A stretch of DNA of 38,479 nt from an uncultured Campylobacter sp. (GCF_938045405.1 NZ_CALIMW010000071.1:1-38479), one strand, 5' to 3'; shown: positions 24,008-32,840, numbered from the stretch's first letter. Notes: generated by a model from the sequence alone, not told the origin. Made by a program: numbers and translations.

Positions 24008-25390
24008 CTAATTTCCGCTCGCATACGCAGATAAGGCGCCCGGATCCTCAGGAGCGAACCGATCGTCCGAAATAGCGTCATCCTCACCCGAAAGCACGCT
24101 CATCGCGCTGATACGCGAGATTAGCAGGCGATCCTCGGCGATGTCCGCGCGATCCGAGCCGATAGTAAGCGACGTAATCACCGTGCGCCCGATGACCGCG
24201 CGCCCGCCATCCATCGTGCGAAGCCCCCAGATATCGTGCAGCACCGCAGGCTTGCCATCCACCTGCCCTACGTAGAGCATCACGTGGCCGGGCATATACA
24301 GCAGGGTTTTATACGCCACACCGTTTTTGCCGATGAGCTCGAGCTTTTCATCCGCGCTCATCCCCGCCAGCGAAAAACGCTCGCCGCGGCCCGATTGCGC
24401 CTTAGAATTTCGCGGCAGCCACAGCCCGAAATTCGCCAAAAAGTCTTTCGTCATAAGCGAGCAATCGCGAAGAAATTTATACCCGCCCCAGCCGTATTTC
24501 TGCCCGAGCAGGCTAGCGGCTACGATCTTTGAGTTTTGCTCATCAAGCGGCGCGGGCCAAAGCCTCGCATCATCCGCGCTAACGAAATATCTCTTGCTGC
24601 CAAACTGAGTTAAAATTTCGCCGCTAAATACGCTCCGTACGCCGAGCGTACCGCCAAGATCGCGTTCGCCGCTAAAATCATACGGCAGGATCGTACCGGT
24701 GCGCGCCCTAAAAAGCTCCGCGCCATTTTCGTCATAGACGGCGGCGCCGTCGCGCAGGATCGTTATAAATTTAGAATTTGCGTAGATATCCGCCTGCTGC
24801 GGGCTGATGCGCTTTATCGCATCGCTTCTTATCCAGCCCCACACGCCGTCGTTGCGCACGAACGCCCACGCGCCGTCCCTGCTGTAATGCGACAGCAGCA
24901 GCGGATAGCCCGCGCTCACGGCGGAATTTGCGGCGTAATCAAACGGCTCGCCCTCTCCCGGCTCGCTCGGATCGCCGAAAATCGGCAAGTCGCTTGGGAT
25001 ATTTCGCAGAAGCGCATTTTTTACCGTTATAGCGGGCTCGGATATTAGCCCGAACGCCTCTTCGTTCGCATTTATGCGGATGCTTTGATAGATCGCGTCG
25101 TTATATATCCTGCCTGCGGCGTCAAAGTGGCGCCCCTTGGCGTAATTAAGCCCCCAAAAAGTATCGATTCCCGCTTTAATAGGCGCATCATCAAACCAAA
25201 TTTTAAAATAGCGGCTCTTAAACGCTTTTCCGCTTATGTTTTGCACCGACGCAGGAGCGGGCAGCCGCTCGCTGTTTTGAGCGTATTCAAGATCCAAAAC
25301 AGCGGGATTTTCCGGGATAAATTTATGGACGGTTTTACCGCAACCTGCGAGAACCAAAGCTGCGAAGATGAGAGATACTAGTCGTTTCAA
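24008..25390 (-). CDS. SH3-domain C40 (NlpC/P60) peptidase lipoprotein
   Basis: A 460-residue lipoprotein with lipobox ending at Cys17 (LVLAGC). Order of domains: an N-terminal helical stabilising region (about 40-110), SH3b-type modules (about 120-290, with WAFVRNDGVWGWIRSDAI), and the NlpC/P60 catalytic domain. The catalytic motif FLRDCSLMTKDF places the nucleophile at Cys310, with His369 (MPGHVMLYVG) and His385 (VLHDIWG) completing the site. This layout is that of envelope gamma-D-glutamyl-diamino-acid endopeptidases that trim cell-wall peptides. The start is TTG at 25390, preceded by AAAAGG; it is needed to include the signal peptide. Divergent from the PIF1-like gene. Confidence 0.92.
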   Translation of the reverse strand: MKRLVSLIFAALVLAGCGKTVHKFIPENPAVLDLEYAQNSERLPAPASVQNISGKAFKSRYFKIWFDDAPIKAGIDTFWGLNYAKGRHFDAAGRIYNDAIYQSIRINANEEAFGLISEPAITVKNALLRNIPSDLPIFGDPSEPGEGEPFDYAANSAVSAGYPLLLSHYSRDGAWAFVRNDGVWGWIRSDAIKRISPQQADIYANSKFITILRDGAAVYDENGAELFRARTGTILPYDFSGERDLGGTLGVRSVFSGEILTQFGSKRYFVSADDARLWPAPLDEQNSKIVAASLLGQKYGWGGYKFLRDCSLMTKDFLANFGLWLPRNSKAQSGRGERFSLAGMSADEKLELIGKNGVAYKTLLYMPGHVMLYVGQVDGKPAVLHDIWGLRTMDGGRAVIGRTVITSLTIGSDRADIAEDRLLISRISAMSVLSGEDDAISDDRFAPEDPGALSAYASGN

Positions 25391-25410
25391 ACAAAATGCC
25401 TTTTAAAAAA

Positions 25411-25433
25411 TTTTGGCTATAATTTTGCCAAAA
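25411..25433 (+). promoter_or_regulatory. -10 element framed by an inverted repeat
   Basis: TATAAT (25418-25423) sits between TTTTGGC (25411-25417) and GCCAAAA (25427-25433), a perfect 7-bp inverted repeat. It is 23 bases before the TTG start of the helicase gene and within the divergent spacer shared with the C40 peptidase gene. Confidence 0.45.
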
Positions 25434-25446
25434 AATAGGAAAAAAC

Positions 25447-26784
25447 TTGATAAATTTCATCATCCAAAAGCTAAAAGATCGCAATATTTTCATCACGGGC
25501 GGCGCAGGCGTGGGCAAAAGCTACGTAATAAAAGAGCTCATCGAAAACTACCGCGCTCGCGGCAAGCTCGTCATCGTGCTCGGCAGCACCGGCATCAGCG
25601 CCGTAGAGATCGGCGGCGTGACCGTGCATAGCTTCTTCCGCTTCGGCATTTGTAAAAACCACGAGGAGCTAAAGAGCTTCGATCGCAAACAAAGCGGCAA
25701 GCTAAGCGAGCTGCGAAAAATTTTAGCCCTCGCAGACCTCATCGTGATCGATGAAATTTCGATGATCGGCGCCGAGCTTTTCGAGATGATCTATCTTAGA
25801 ATTTCAAATTCTAAATTTAACGGACGGCTGCTCGTTACGGGCGATTTTTATCAGCTTCCGCCGGTGCGCAAGGATGGCGAGAGCGCGCCGCGCGCGAGCC
25901 TATTTAGCGACTCGGATTACGCCTTCGGCTCGTATGCGTGGAGGCAGTGCGAGTTTTTTTACGTCGAGATGATAGGCTCCAAGCGCACCGCAGATGCGGC
26001 GCTATACCGCCTGCTTTGCGAGCTGCGGCTCGGCACCCCAAGCGAGCAGACGGCGGAGCTGATGCGATCTTTGATCATCGATGCCGCGCGAGCAGAACCA
26101 GATGCCACGATAATCTCGGGCCGAAACGCCGAAGTGGATGCGATAAATAGCGCCAGACTAGCCAAGCTTAATGCGCCGCAAAGCAGCTTTGAGGGCGTTT
26201 ATGAAGCGCTGCAAAGCGGCGTGAGCGAGCAGAAAATTCAAAAATGGATCGCCTCGCTAAACACGCCGCAAAGTCTGACGCTAAAAGAAGGCGCAAAGGT
26301 GCTGTTTACCGCAAATAAAAGCGGCGAGTTTTTTAACGGCGAGCAAGGCGTCGTCGAAAAGATCGAAAAAAGCTCCGGCGACGAGATCGAAAGCGTGGTC
26401 GTAAAAAAGCCCTCTGGCATACTAAGCCGCGTGGGGCTGCAAACATACGAACTAAGCGAGATCGCCGCAAACGGCGCGGATGCCGAGCAGATCGTGCTGG
26501 CGCGGTATTATCAGTTCCCGCTCAAGCTCGCATACGCCATCACGATCCACAAATCCCAAGGCATGAGCATCCCGCAGCTCATCTGCGACATCGACAGGAT
26601 CTTTGCCAAGGGGCAGCTCTACGTGGCGCTTTCGCGTGCGACGAGCCTTGCGGGGTTGGGCGTGATATATACGCGCCCAGAACCCTTGCTGCGGTATTTG
26701 CAGCGCAGCGCAAGCGCGGACGAAGCCGTGGTGAAATTTTATCAAGAGAACGAATTTTATAAAATTTCGGATCAAAAAATTTAA
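25447..26784 (+). CDS. PIF1-like SF1 helicase/AAA ATPase
   Basis: A 445-residue cytoplasmic ATPase related to PIF1 and RecD2. Walker A is GGAGVGKS at 18-25, followed by VLGSTGISAVEIGGVTVHSFF (motif Ia region). Walker B is LIVIDEISMIG with Asp102-Glu103, motif III is GDFYQLPPV at 132-140, and the C-terminal UvrD-like part has YAITIHKSQGMSIPQLICD and YVALSRATSLAGL (motifs V and VI). PIF1 enzymes unwind 5'-3' at forks, R-loops or G-quadruplexes. The protein begins at its first strand with TTG at 25447, after AGGAAAAAAC; no earlier in-frame ATG exists. DUF3137 gene follows after 8 bases, so the two are likely co-transcribed. Confidence 0.93.
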   Translation: MINFIIQKLKDRNIFITGGAGVGKSYVIKELIENYRARGKLVIVLGSTGISAVEIGGVTVHSFFRFGICKNHEELKSFDRKQSGKLSELRKILALADLIVIDEISMIGAELFEMIYLRISNSKFNGRLLVTGDFYQLPPVRKDGESAPRASLFSDSDYAFGSYAWRQCEFFYVEMIGSKRTADAALYRLLCELRLGTPSEQTAELMRSLIIDAARAEPDATIISGRNAEVDAINSARLAKLNAPQSSFEGVYEALQSGVSEQKIQKWIASLNTPQSLTLKEGAKVLFTANKSGEFFNGEQGVVEKIEKSSGDEIESVVVKKPSGILSRVGLQTYELSEIAANGADAEQIVLARYYQFPLKLAYAITIHKSQGMSIPQLICDIDRIFAKGQLYVALSRATSLAGLGVIYTRPEPLLRYLQRSASADEAVVKFYQENEFYKISDQKI

Positions 26785-26792
26785 GGAAACGC

Positions 26793-27758
26793 ATGCAGCT
26801 AGAAAGAGCGATAGCGCTAAGTAGAGCCAAACAGAAAAAGTGTATTTGCAAGGTAGTGATGATCTATGCCAAGATAGCATTTTTGTATCTGTTTCCGTTT
26901 ATCATAATGTTTGCGATCGATGCGGTATTTAAAACAGACGATGATACGGATTACAAGATGATCGAAGTCTATCTTATCTACGCGGTGCTTTTGATTATTT
27001 ATGTTGCTTGCATTTACGACGGCATTGCGGACGCCGCTTATAAATATAAACTATTTTACAAAAAAGTTTTGGTGCGCACGGCGATCTCGCAGGCGTATCC
27101 GCAGCTTACTTATTCGCCAGGCCGCGGCATAAGCGCGAAGGAATTCAGGCGAGCGGGAATCTTTGCAAACTCCGATTTTATCAGCGAAGATGAGATAAAA
27201 GGCGAATGGGATGGGGTAAAATTTAGCCTTAGCGAGGCGATTAGAATCAAAAAGAACTACGATCTGGGCATAGACAATACCTATGTGAAGCTAGCTTCGC
27301 TTGCGATGAGCTTATATGATGCGTATATGGATTTTAGCGGCAGCGTGCTGATATGCGAATTCGGCAAGAGATTTTACGCCAAAACCATCTTGGCGAGCCG
27401 CGAGCTAAATACAAAAATTTTAGGCGAGAAGGAGCTAATGGACAACGTCATTTTTAATAGCGAATTTCGCGTGTTTGCCGACGACAAGGTCGAAGCTCGA
27501 TATCTATTGACGCCTGCGCTGATGGAGCGACTAAACGAGCTAAAGCGATACTACCATAAATTTAGTATAAGCGCGGCGTTTATGGATAATAAATTTTACC
27601 TATTTCTAAACGGCGCGCCGAATCGCTTCGAAACAGAGCTATTTAGCATACCTCCAACAACCGGAACGGCGTATGCTCATCAATACGAACTGGCTGAAAT
27701 TTTAGAATTAGTAAGCGAGCTGGGTCACATAACCGGGGAGCTAGAAAGCAAAATTTAA
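26793..27758 (+). CDS. DUF3137 domain membrane protein
   Basis: A 321-residue protein. Two TM helices lie near the N-terminus (about 29-45 and 60-80), followed by a long soluble domain. The DUF3137 traits are the YSPGRGISAKEFRRAGIF segment at about 109-126, GEWDGVKFSLSEA (about 138-150), FSGSVLICEFGKRF, and a late FYLFLNGAPNRFETELF. The family is uncharacterised and is sometimes called galanin-like by annotation only. AAGGAAACGC precedes the ATG. It starts 8 bases after the helicase gene, suggesting one operon, but no functional link is known. Confidence 0.85.
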   Translation: MQLERAIALSRAKQKKCICKVVMIYAKIAFLYLFPFIIMFAIDAVFKTDDDTDYKMIEVYLIYAVLLIIYVACIYDGIADAAYKYKLFYKKVLVRTAISQAYPQLTYSPGRGISAKEFRRAGIFANSDFISEDEIKGEWDGVKFSLSEAIRIKKNYDLGIDNTYVKLASLAMSLYDAYMDFSGSVLICEFGKRFYAKTILASRELNTKILGEKELMDNVIFNSEFRVFADDKVEARYLLTPALMERLNELKRYYHKFSISAAFMDNKFYLFLNGAPNRFETELFSIPPTTGTAYAHQYELAEILELVSELGHITGELESKI

Positions 27759-27760
27759 TC

Positions 27761-27788
27761 AGCCCGCATAGTTTAAATTTAACGGGCT
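27761..27788. terminator. Hairpin between convergent genes
   Basis: AGCCCG (27761-27766) pairs with CGGGCT (27783-27788) across an AT-rich 16-base loop. There is no long T-run. It lies between the stops of the DUF3137 and aminotransferase genes and could serve both. Confidence 0.4.
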
Positions 27789-27804
27789 AAATTTGACCGC
27801 CCTA

Positions 27805-28683
27805 TTACAGTCCTGCTTCGGCTCTTAGCCGCGCGGCGTACATCTCGCGCAGGCGCGGTACGTATTTGCCGACCGTGCCGCCTCCGATCGCTCTGCCGTC
27901 TGCTTTTACGATCGGCAGCACCATCAGCGTCGCCGCACTGATAAAGGCTTCATCGGCTTCATAAACCTCGCTCATTCCAAACGCCCGCTGCTGCACGCTA
28001 AGCCCCGCCTGCTCGGCAAGACCCAAGATCACCTTGCGGCGGATGCCCGGCAGTATGTCGTTTGAAAGCGGCCGCGTGATAAGGACGTCATCTTTGATAA
28101 TAAACGCACTGGAACTCGAACACTCGGTAACGAGCCCGTCCTCGATCAAAAAGCACTCATAAGCGCCCGCCTTGTGGGCCTCGTGCTTTAAGATGCACTG
28201 CGCTAAAAGCGAGATCGATTTTATATCGCGCCTGTGCCAGCGGATCTCGGGCAGGCTTACGATCTCGATCCCCTCTTTTGCGAGCGGATTATCAAAAATT
28301 TGCGTATGATAGACAAAAGCAAAGACGCTGGGCTCTATGCCGCGGACGTAGTCAAAATCGCGCATCGCCGCACCTCTTGTGATCTGGGTGTAGAAAGCGC
28401 CCTCGCTCACGCCACCCTGCGCGATGAGCTCATATAAAATTTCCTCATATTTTTCGCGAGAATACGGGATCTTTAGCTCGATCTGCGCGGCGCTGCGCTC
28501 AAAGCGCTCCCAAAAATCCGCCCTGTCGCAAATTTTAGAATTTACCACGGGCGCTACCTCATAAATGCCGTCTCCAAGCACGAAACCGCGATCAAAAGGG
28601 CTTATCGCAGCCTCTTTGGCCTTGCAAAATTTGCCGTTAATATAAACTATCTCATCGCCGCTCATTCCGCTGATTTCAAACAT
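27805..28683 (-). CDS. dat: D-amino acid aminotransferase (class IV PLP enzyme)
   Basis: A 292-residue cytoplasmic PLP enzyme that interconverts D-alanine and D-glutamate or related pairs, supplying D-amino acids for the cell wall. Family marks are the opening YINGKF....AISPFDRGFVLGDGIYE, the catalytic lysine in RWHRRDIKSISLL (Lys155), the E..LVTE block with Glu187, and a Ser-rich stretch CSSSSAFII where related enzymes have GSSSN. LPGIRRKVI and EVYEADEAFISAATLMVLPI complete the set. Branched-chain aminotransferase and aminodeoxychorismate lyase share the fold; the sequence is closest to DAT. The ATG at 28683 follows AAGGAGCGATT. Divergent from the small membrane protein. Confidence 0.87.
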   Translation of the reverse strand: MFEISGMSGDEIVYINGKFCKAKEAAISPFDRGFVLGDGIYEVAPVVNSKICDRADFWERFERSAAQIELKIPYSREKYEEILYELIAQGGVSEGAFYTQITRGAAMRDFDYVRGIEPSVFAFVYHTQIFDNPLAKEGIEIVSLPEIRWHRRDIKSISLLAQCILKHEAHKAGAYECFLIEDGLVTECSSSSAFIIKDDVLITRPLSNDILPGIRRKVILGLAEQAGLSVQQRAFGMSEVYEADEAFISAATLMVLPIVKADGRAIGGGTVGKYVPRLREMYAARLRAEAGL

Positions 28684-28736
28684 AATCGCTCCTTGAAATT
28701 TCGCGCTATTTTATCTTATAACAATTTAATTTAAGA

Positions 28737-28742
28737 TATAAT
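28737..28742 (+). promoter_or_regulatory. -10 element of the 167-residue membrane protein gene
   Basis: A consensus TATAAT after an AT-rich tract lies 24 bases before the ATG at 28767, within an 83-base divergent spacer. AAGGAGCTCCG separates it from the start. Confidence 0.55.
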
Positions 28743-28766
28743 GCCGCAAAAATCGAAGGAGCTCCG

Positions 28767-29270
28767 ATGGATAAATCAAATTTTAAAGATAGACTTTTAG
28801 ATATTATGTTTCATGTATCGCATAAACCCGTGCTTTTCCGTGATCTGCTCGAAGCCAACGCCGAGTTTAACGACGGAATGCTCGTCGATCCTTCGAAGCT
28901 AAATTTTAAATTTAACTACGGCAAATCCTACGTGATCTTCGCTTGCTTCGCATTCGTCTGCGTTATGTTTTTGATAACGCTGACGCACGCGATGTTTGAA
29001 AAGATCGACTTTCACTTCTCCATTTTATTTACGATCATAGCGACGTCGGCGGTTTTTATCGGCTTTGATTGCTTTAAAGCGTGGGCTAGAAAAAAGCTAA
29101 CCCACGAGCTCATCAAACGCGCTTGGGCGAACCATTTTCTCTACTTTCCTTACGAAAAATACAGCCGCATAGTCGAAAATATCTACAACGAAGCGCTCAA
29201 AAATGACGTGCCTAGACGCGAGCTAGAACAATACGTGCTAAGCAAAATCGTAGAAGTTGGCGAAAAATAG
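28767..29270 (+). CDS. Unrecognised membrane protein with two TM helices
   Basis: A 167-residue protein. A soluble N-terminal part (about 1-50: LLDIMFHVSHKPVLFRDLLE) precedes two TM helices (SYVIFACFAFVCVMFLITL at about 54-72 and FSILFTIIATSAVFIGF at about 84-100), then a charged helical C-terminal domain with several Tyr. I do not recognise the family; it has the look of a lineage-specific protein. A good promoter and an AAGGAG ribosome site support expression. It is a single gene with no obvious partner. Confidence 0.75.
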   Translation: MDKSNFKDRLLDIMFHVSHKPVLFRDLLEANAEFNDGMLVDPSKLNFKFNYGKSYVIFACFAFVCVMFLITLTHAMFEKIDFHFSILFTIIATSAVFIGFDCFKAWARKKLTHELIKRAWANHFLYFPYEKYSRIVENIYNEALKNDVPRRELEQYVLSKIVEVGEK

Positions 29271-29648
29271 TTTTAAAATACCGCAAAATTCTATAACGCA
29301 AAAAAGCATTACGATCCAAGCAAATTTTAAAATTTTATTGCGAAATATGTGGCACGTGGGCAAGACGTAAAATTCCAGCTCGAAAAGCAAGCGGTATGAT
29401 GTATAAATTCCAAATCAAATTATATGCCGGTGCTGCAAAAACTGCGCCGTAAATTACGATAGATAAATTTTAATTAAAGTCTATACTTTCCTGCGCGACA
29501 TTTCGCTACGGCTAAATTTCACTTCATAAAATTTATCTATCGCTTCTTAAATTATAAATCTCGTTCGCTTACTACCGATTTAGCAATCCGTATTATGTAA
29601 TTGAAGTTATGTTTAACTATTTTAGGGTAAAATCACGCAATATCTAAG
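29271..29648. other. No recognisable gene
   Basis: About 380 AT-rich bases between the small membrane protein and the first binding-protein gene. I see no hairpin with T-run directly after the upstream gene and no coding frame. Confidence 0.4.
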
Positions 29649-29657
29649 GGATAATAT
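29649..29657 (+). promoter_or_regulatory. GGATAATAT promoter-like element of binding-protein gene 1
   Basis: The nonamer GGATAATAT lies 24 bases before the first binding-protein ATG. The same nonamer recurs at 30551-30559 before the second copy at a very similar distance, suggesting a duplicated -10 region. Confidence 0.45.
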
Positions 29658-29681
29658 TAAATTTTAAGAAAAGGATAGTTT

Positions 29682-30491
29682 ATGAAGCTACTTTTTTGCA
29701 TTATTTTTGCACTTTGCAGCAGTGTTTTTGCGGGCAGTTTGGAGCAGATCAGATCTGCCGGAGTCGTTAAAATCGGTGTTCGTGATGGTAGGCCACCTTT
29801 TAGTGATGAAAAAAGTGGTAATTTCGAAGGCTTTGAAATCAACCTTGCAGATGCTATAGCTAAGAGCATATTCGGTGATAAGCGCGGTAGAGTCGAGTTC
29901 GTCCCTTTAAATGCCAGCGATAGGATCTCTGCATTACAAAACGATAAGGTAGATCTTGCAGTCGCGACCATCACGATAACGCAAGATAGAAAAAGGCAAA
30001 TCGACTTTTCTTATCCATATTTTTCGATGAGTTTGGGAGTTTTGACACGTAAAAGCGACGGCATCAAAAGTATAGACGATCTTTCAAACAAAAAGGTCCT
30101 AGTAGAGGGTAGCGGGACTACGGCAGAAAATTTTTTGTATAAAAATAAAATCCACAATCTAATCCATTGCTCCATTACTACCGAATGCTACGATATGCTT
30201 AAGCAAGGCAAAGCCGATGCTTACGTTAACGATAATCTCATCGTGCTAGCTTATTCCATTATCGACGACAACTTAGAAGTAGCAATCCAAAATCTAGGCA
30301 ATCCGGAATTCTTAGGCATCGGGGTGCGCAAAGGCAATACTGAATTGCTTGATCTGATAAATAAAGAGCTTGTTACACTTAGTAAACAAGGCTTTTTCGA
30401 ACGTTCTTATGATGAAACTTTCAAGCCATTTTATCAAGGCGCTGCAGATAAAAAATATTTCTTACTAGATGGGCTCTATGCCATATTTTAG
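29682..30491 (+). CDS. Amino-acid-type ABC substrate-binding protein, tandem copy 1
   Basis: A 269-residue periplasmic binding protein of the SBP_bac_3 family. It has a signal peptide (MKLLFCIIFALCSSVFA), the lobe I start LEQIRSAGVVKIGVRDGRPPF, FEGFEINLADAIA, and the cleft block LAVATITITQDRKRQIDFSYPY. The Arg and Asp positions there are those that bind the alpha-amino and carboxyl groups in amino-acid binders such as PEB1a. A CX5C pair (HCSITTECY, about residues 166-174) is kept in all three copies and could form a disulphide. The C-terminal tail KKYFLLDGLY is also shared. No permease or ATPase gene is adjacent. AAGGATAGTTT precedes the ATG. Confidence 0.9.
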   Translation: MKLLFCIIFALCSSVFAGSLEQIRSAGVVKIGVRDGRPPFSDEKSGNFEGFEINLADAIAKSIFGDKRGRVEFVPLNASDRISALQNDKVDLAVATITITQDRKRQIDFSYPYFSMSLGVLTRKSDGIKSIDDLSNKKVLVEGSGTTAENFLYKNKIHNLIHCSITTECYDMLKQGKADAYVNDNLIVLAYSIIDDNLEVAIQNLGNPEFLGIGVRKGNTELLDLINKELVTLSKQGFFERSYDETFKPFYQGAADKKYFLLDGLYAIF

Positions 30492-30550
30492 GACGGAATT
30501 TAGCAGTGTTTTATCTAACGCCTTCGACTAAAACATCATTTATTATAAGC

Positions 30551-30559
30551 GGATAATAT
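30551..30559 (+). promoter_or_regulatory. GGATAATAT promoter-like element of binding-protein gene 2
   Basis: The nonamer GGATAATAT lies 26 bases before the second binding-protein ATG, matching the element before the first copy. The third copy lacks it. Confidence 0.45.
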
Positions 30560-30585
30560 GCGAAATCCCATTTTAAGGACATAAA

Positions 30586-31392
30586 ATGAAACTACTTTTT
30601 ATAGCGGTTCTATTTTGTGCGGCGCTTTTTGCCGATAGCCTAGATCAAATCAGACAAAACGGCGTCATTCGCATCGGAGTGCGCGACGATCATCCGCCGC
30701 TTTGCGAGTCTAGCAGCGACAAATTTGAAGGATTTGAGATTGATCTTGCAAACGCTATTGCTAAAGAAATTTTCGGCAAAAAAGAGGGCAAAATCGAGTT
30801 CATCCCGTTAAGCGTAAATGATAGAATTCCATTTTTAGAGGCAAATAAGCTTGATTTGGTGATCGGTCTATTTAGCATCACCAACGAACGAAAAAGAAAG
30901 ATCGATTTCTCCCTCCCCTACCTCTCCGTAAATTTGGGCGTATTAACGCGCAAAGCCGACGCTTTTACCGATATCGCGCAGCTTCATGATAAAAAGATCG
31001 TATTCGAAGGCGATGCGACAGTAGCCGAGAAATTTTTCAAAACCAAGGGATTTAAAAATTTAGGCCATTGCGCTTCGGCTAAGGAATGCTACGAAATGAT
31101 TCGAAATGGCGATGCGGACGGCTATATAAACGACAATCTCATCGTGCTTGCATATTCCGTCATCGATGATACTTTAGAGGTGCCGTTTAAAAACCTAGGC
31201 CCTAGCGATTTCATCGGCATCGGCGTGCAGAAAGACAACAAAGAACTACTTGATTTCGTCAATGCAGAGCTCATCAAGCTGAGCAAAGAGGGCTTTTTCA
31301 AAAAGGCCTACGAGCAGAGCTTTGATCCATTCTATCGCGGTACGGCAGATAAGAAGTATTTTCTGCTAGACGGAATTTATAATATGCTCTAA
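30586..31392 (+). CDS. Amino-acid-type ABC substrate-binding protein, tandem copy 2
   Basis: A 268-residue paralogue of the preceding gene with signal peptide MKLLFIAVLFCAALFA. It keeps FEGFEIDLANAIAKEIFG, the CX5C pair (HCASAKECY) and the tail KKYFLLDGIY. The ligand-contact segments differ from copies 1 and 3: VRDDHPPLCE replaces the PPFS motif, and VIGLFSITNERKRKIDFSLPY replaces ATITIT, so it probably binds a different ligand. AAGGACATAAA precedes the ATG. The 94-base gap and own promoter-like element suggest it may be transcribed separately. Confidence 0.9.
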   Translation: MKLLFIAVLFCAALFADSLDQIRQNGVIRIGVRDDHPPLCESSSDKFEGFEIDLANAIAKEIFGKKEGKIEFIPLSVNDRIPFLEANKLDLVIGLFSITNERKRKIDFSLPYLSVNLGVLTRKADAFTDIAQLHDKKIVFEGDATVAEKFFKTKGFKNLGHCASAKECYEMIRNGDADGYINDNLIVLAYSVIDDTLEVPFKNLGPSDFIGIGVQKDNKELLDFVNAELIKLSKEGFFKKAYEQSFDPFYRGTADKKYFLLDGIYNML

Positions 31393-31493
31393 GAGCTTGC
31401 TTTAAATTTTTAAGTCCGGCTTTTAGAATTTTAATAAATAAAATTTCCTGCTTCGTTTGAAGGCGGAAAAGAGATTAAATTTAAGGATTTGCC

Positions 31494-32297
31494 ATGAAAT
31501 TGCTTCTTGCAATGTTGCTACCATTTATCGTTGCTTTTGCCGATAGTCTGGAACAGATCAGATCAAAAGGCGTCGTTCGCATCGGCGTTTACGACGGACA
31601 GCCTCCTTTTAGTGAGCTAAACGATGGAATTTTTGAGGGTTTTGAAGTTACGATGGCACAGGCCATAGCAAATGATCTTTTCGGCGAAAAAGGCGGCAGA
31701 ATCGAACTTGTGCCGATGAAGGTCGAGGATAGAATTCCAGCATTAGTAAACAACCGCGTAGATATCGTCATCGCTACGATTACCATTACGCCTGAACGCG
31801 CGCAGCAGATCGATTTTTCAACACCGTATTTTTCAGTAAATCTTGGAGTTTTAACCCGCAAAGCCGATAGAATAAAATCCTTAGCCGATCTGAAAGAGAA
31901 GAGAATTTTGCTCGAAAGCGGCGGTACAGGCGAGGCATTTTTTAAACAAGAAGGCTTTGGAAATTTTACATTTTGCAAGATCGCCAGAGAGTGCTACCGC
32001 ATGCTAAAAGACGGCGACGTGGACGCCTACGCGACCGATAATCTAATCGCAATGGCATATCCGGTAGTCGATAGCGAGGTAGAAGTACCGCTTAAAACTC
32101 TAGGCAAGCCCGATTTTATGGGTATTGGTGTGCAGAAGGGCAATAAAGAGCTACTGGATTTCGTCAATGCAGAGCTTATAAAGCTAAGTAAAGAAGGCTT
32201 TTTTGAAAAGGCATACGAGGGAACTTTTAATCCATTTTATCACGGCGCTGCGGATAAAAGATATTTCTTGCTAGATGGAATTTACAGCTTCTTGTAG
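31494..32297 (+). CDS. Amino-acid-type ABC substrate-binding protein, tandem copy 3
   Basis: A 267-residue paralogue with a very short signal peptide (MKLLLAMLLPFIVAFA). It shares PPFSE, VIATITITPERAQQIDFSTPYF, the CX5C pair (FCKIARECY) and the tail KRYFLLDGIY with copy 1. It has NLIAMAYPVVD where the others have NLIVLAYS. Its C-terminal stretch GVQKGNKELLDFVNAELIKL is nearly the same as in copy 2, which hints at partial gene conversion. AAGGATTTGCC precedes the ATG. No transporter partner follows; the next gene is an autotransporter. Confidence 0.9.
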   Translation: MKLLLAMLLPFIVAFADSLEQIRSKGVVRIGVYDGQPPFSELNDGIFEGFEVTMAQAIANDLFGEKGGRIELVPMKVEDRIPALVNNRVDIVIATITITPERAQQIDFSTPYFSVNLGVLTRKADRIKSLADLKEKRILLESGGTGEAFFKQEGFGNFTFCKIARECYRMLKDGDVDAYATDNLIAMAYPVVDSEVEVPLKTLGKPDFMGIGVQKGNKELLDFVNAELIKLSKEGFFEKAYEGTFNPFYHGAADKRYFLLDGIYSFL

Positions 32298-32834
32298 GAT
32301 TTGCGGCTTATTTTAAAATTTATCACGCAAGATTTATCGCGTAAATTCTATCTCCTGCTCGCCATACTTTAGCTCTTGCGGCAGGGATCACGTAAAATTT
32401 TATCGCACAATCTTACTAGTTTAAATTTTTCAAAAAAGCATTTTTGCAGGCAAAACGGCATTTATATAAAATTCCGCTCGTTTAAAATTTATCTTGCATA
32501 AATTCTACGTAGGTTTTGCAGCGCGCAGACTTTTGTTTCGTCCTTTTAAAATTTATCCTGCATAAATTTTACCGCAGCTTGAAATTGCCAGAATTAATTT
32601 AGCTCAGATTTTTCTTGTTTCAAATTTTACTCAGAATCTCTTTACTAAGATTTTTTTACCACTTGCAATCCGCTCAAAATGTCCCCCCTAAAAAAGGGTT
32701 AAATTTTGCAGTCAAGAATTTATTCTGCGCAAAGAGTAAATTTTTACTACTTGAAATTACAAACGCAGCTCCCTCTGCCAAAGACCAACCAGTGCTTCTT
32801 TAAATTTCATATTGCAAACTGATCTATTTTTATG
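32298..32834. repeat. Spacer with an imperfect 28-bp direct repeat
   Basis: No gene is supported. TTTAAAATTTATC(T/C)TGCATAAATT(C/T)TAC occurs at 32481-32508 and 32545-32572 with two differences. Looser relatives with ATTTATCxxGC and TAAATTCTA cores occur from about 32314. A short open frame on the plus strand near 32615 has no ribosome site. Confidence 0.45.
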
Positions 32835-32840
32835 TATAAT
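32835..32840 (+). promoter_or_regulatory. -10 element of the autotransporter gene
   Basis: TATAAT in the context TTTTTATGTATAATCGC lies 33 bases before the ATG at 32874. It overlaps the start of the longest open frame (ATG 32832), which is one reason to reject that upstream start. Confidence 0.6.
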
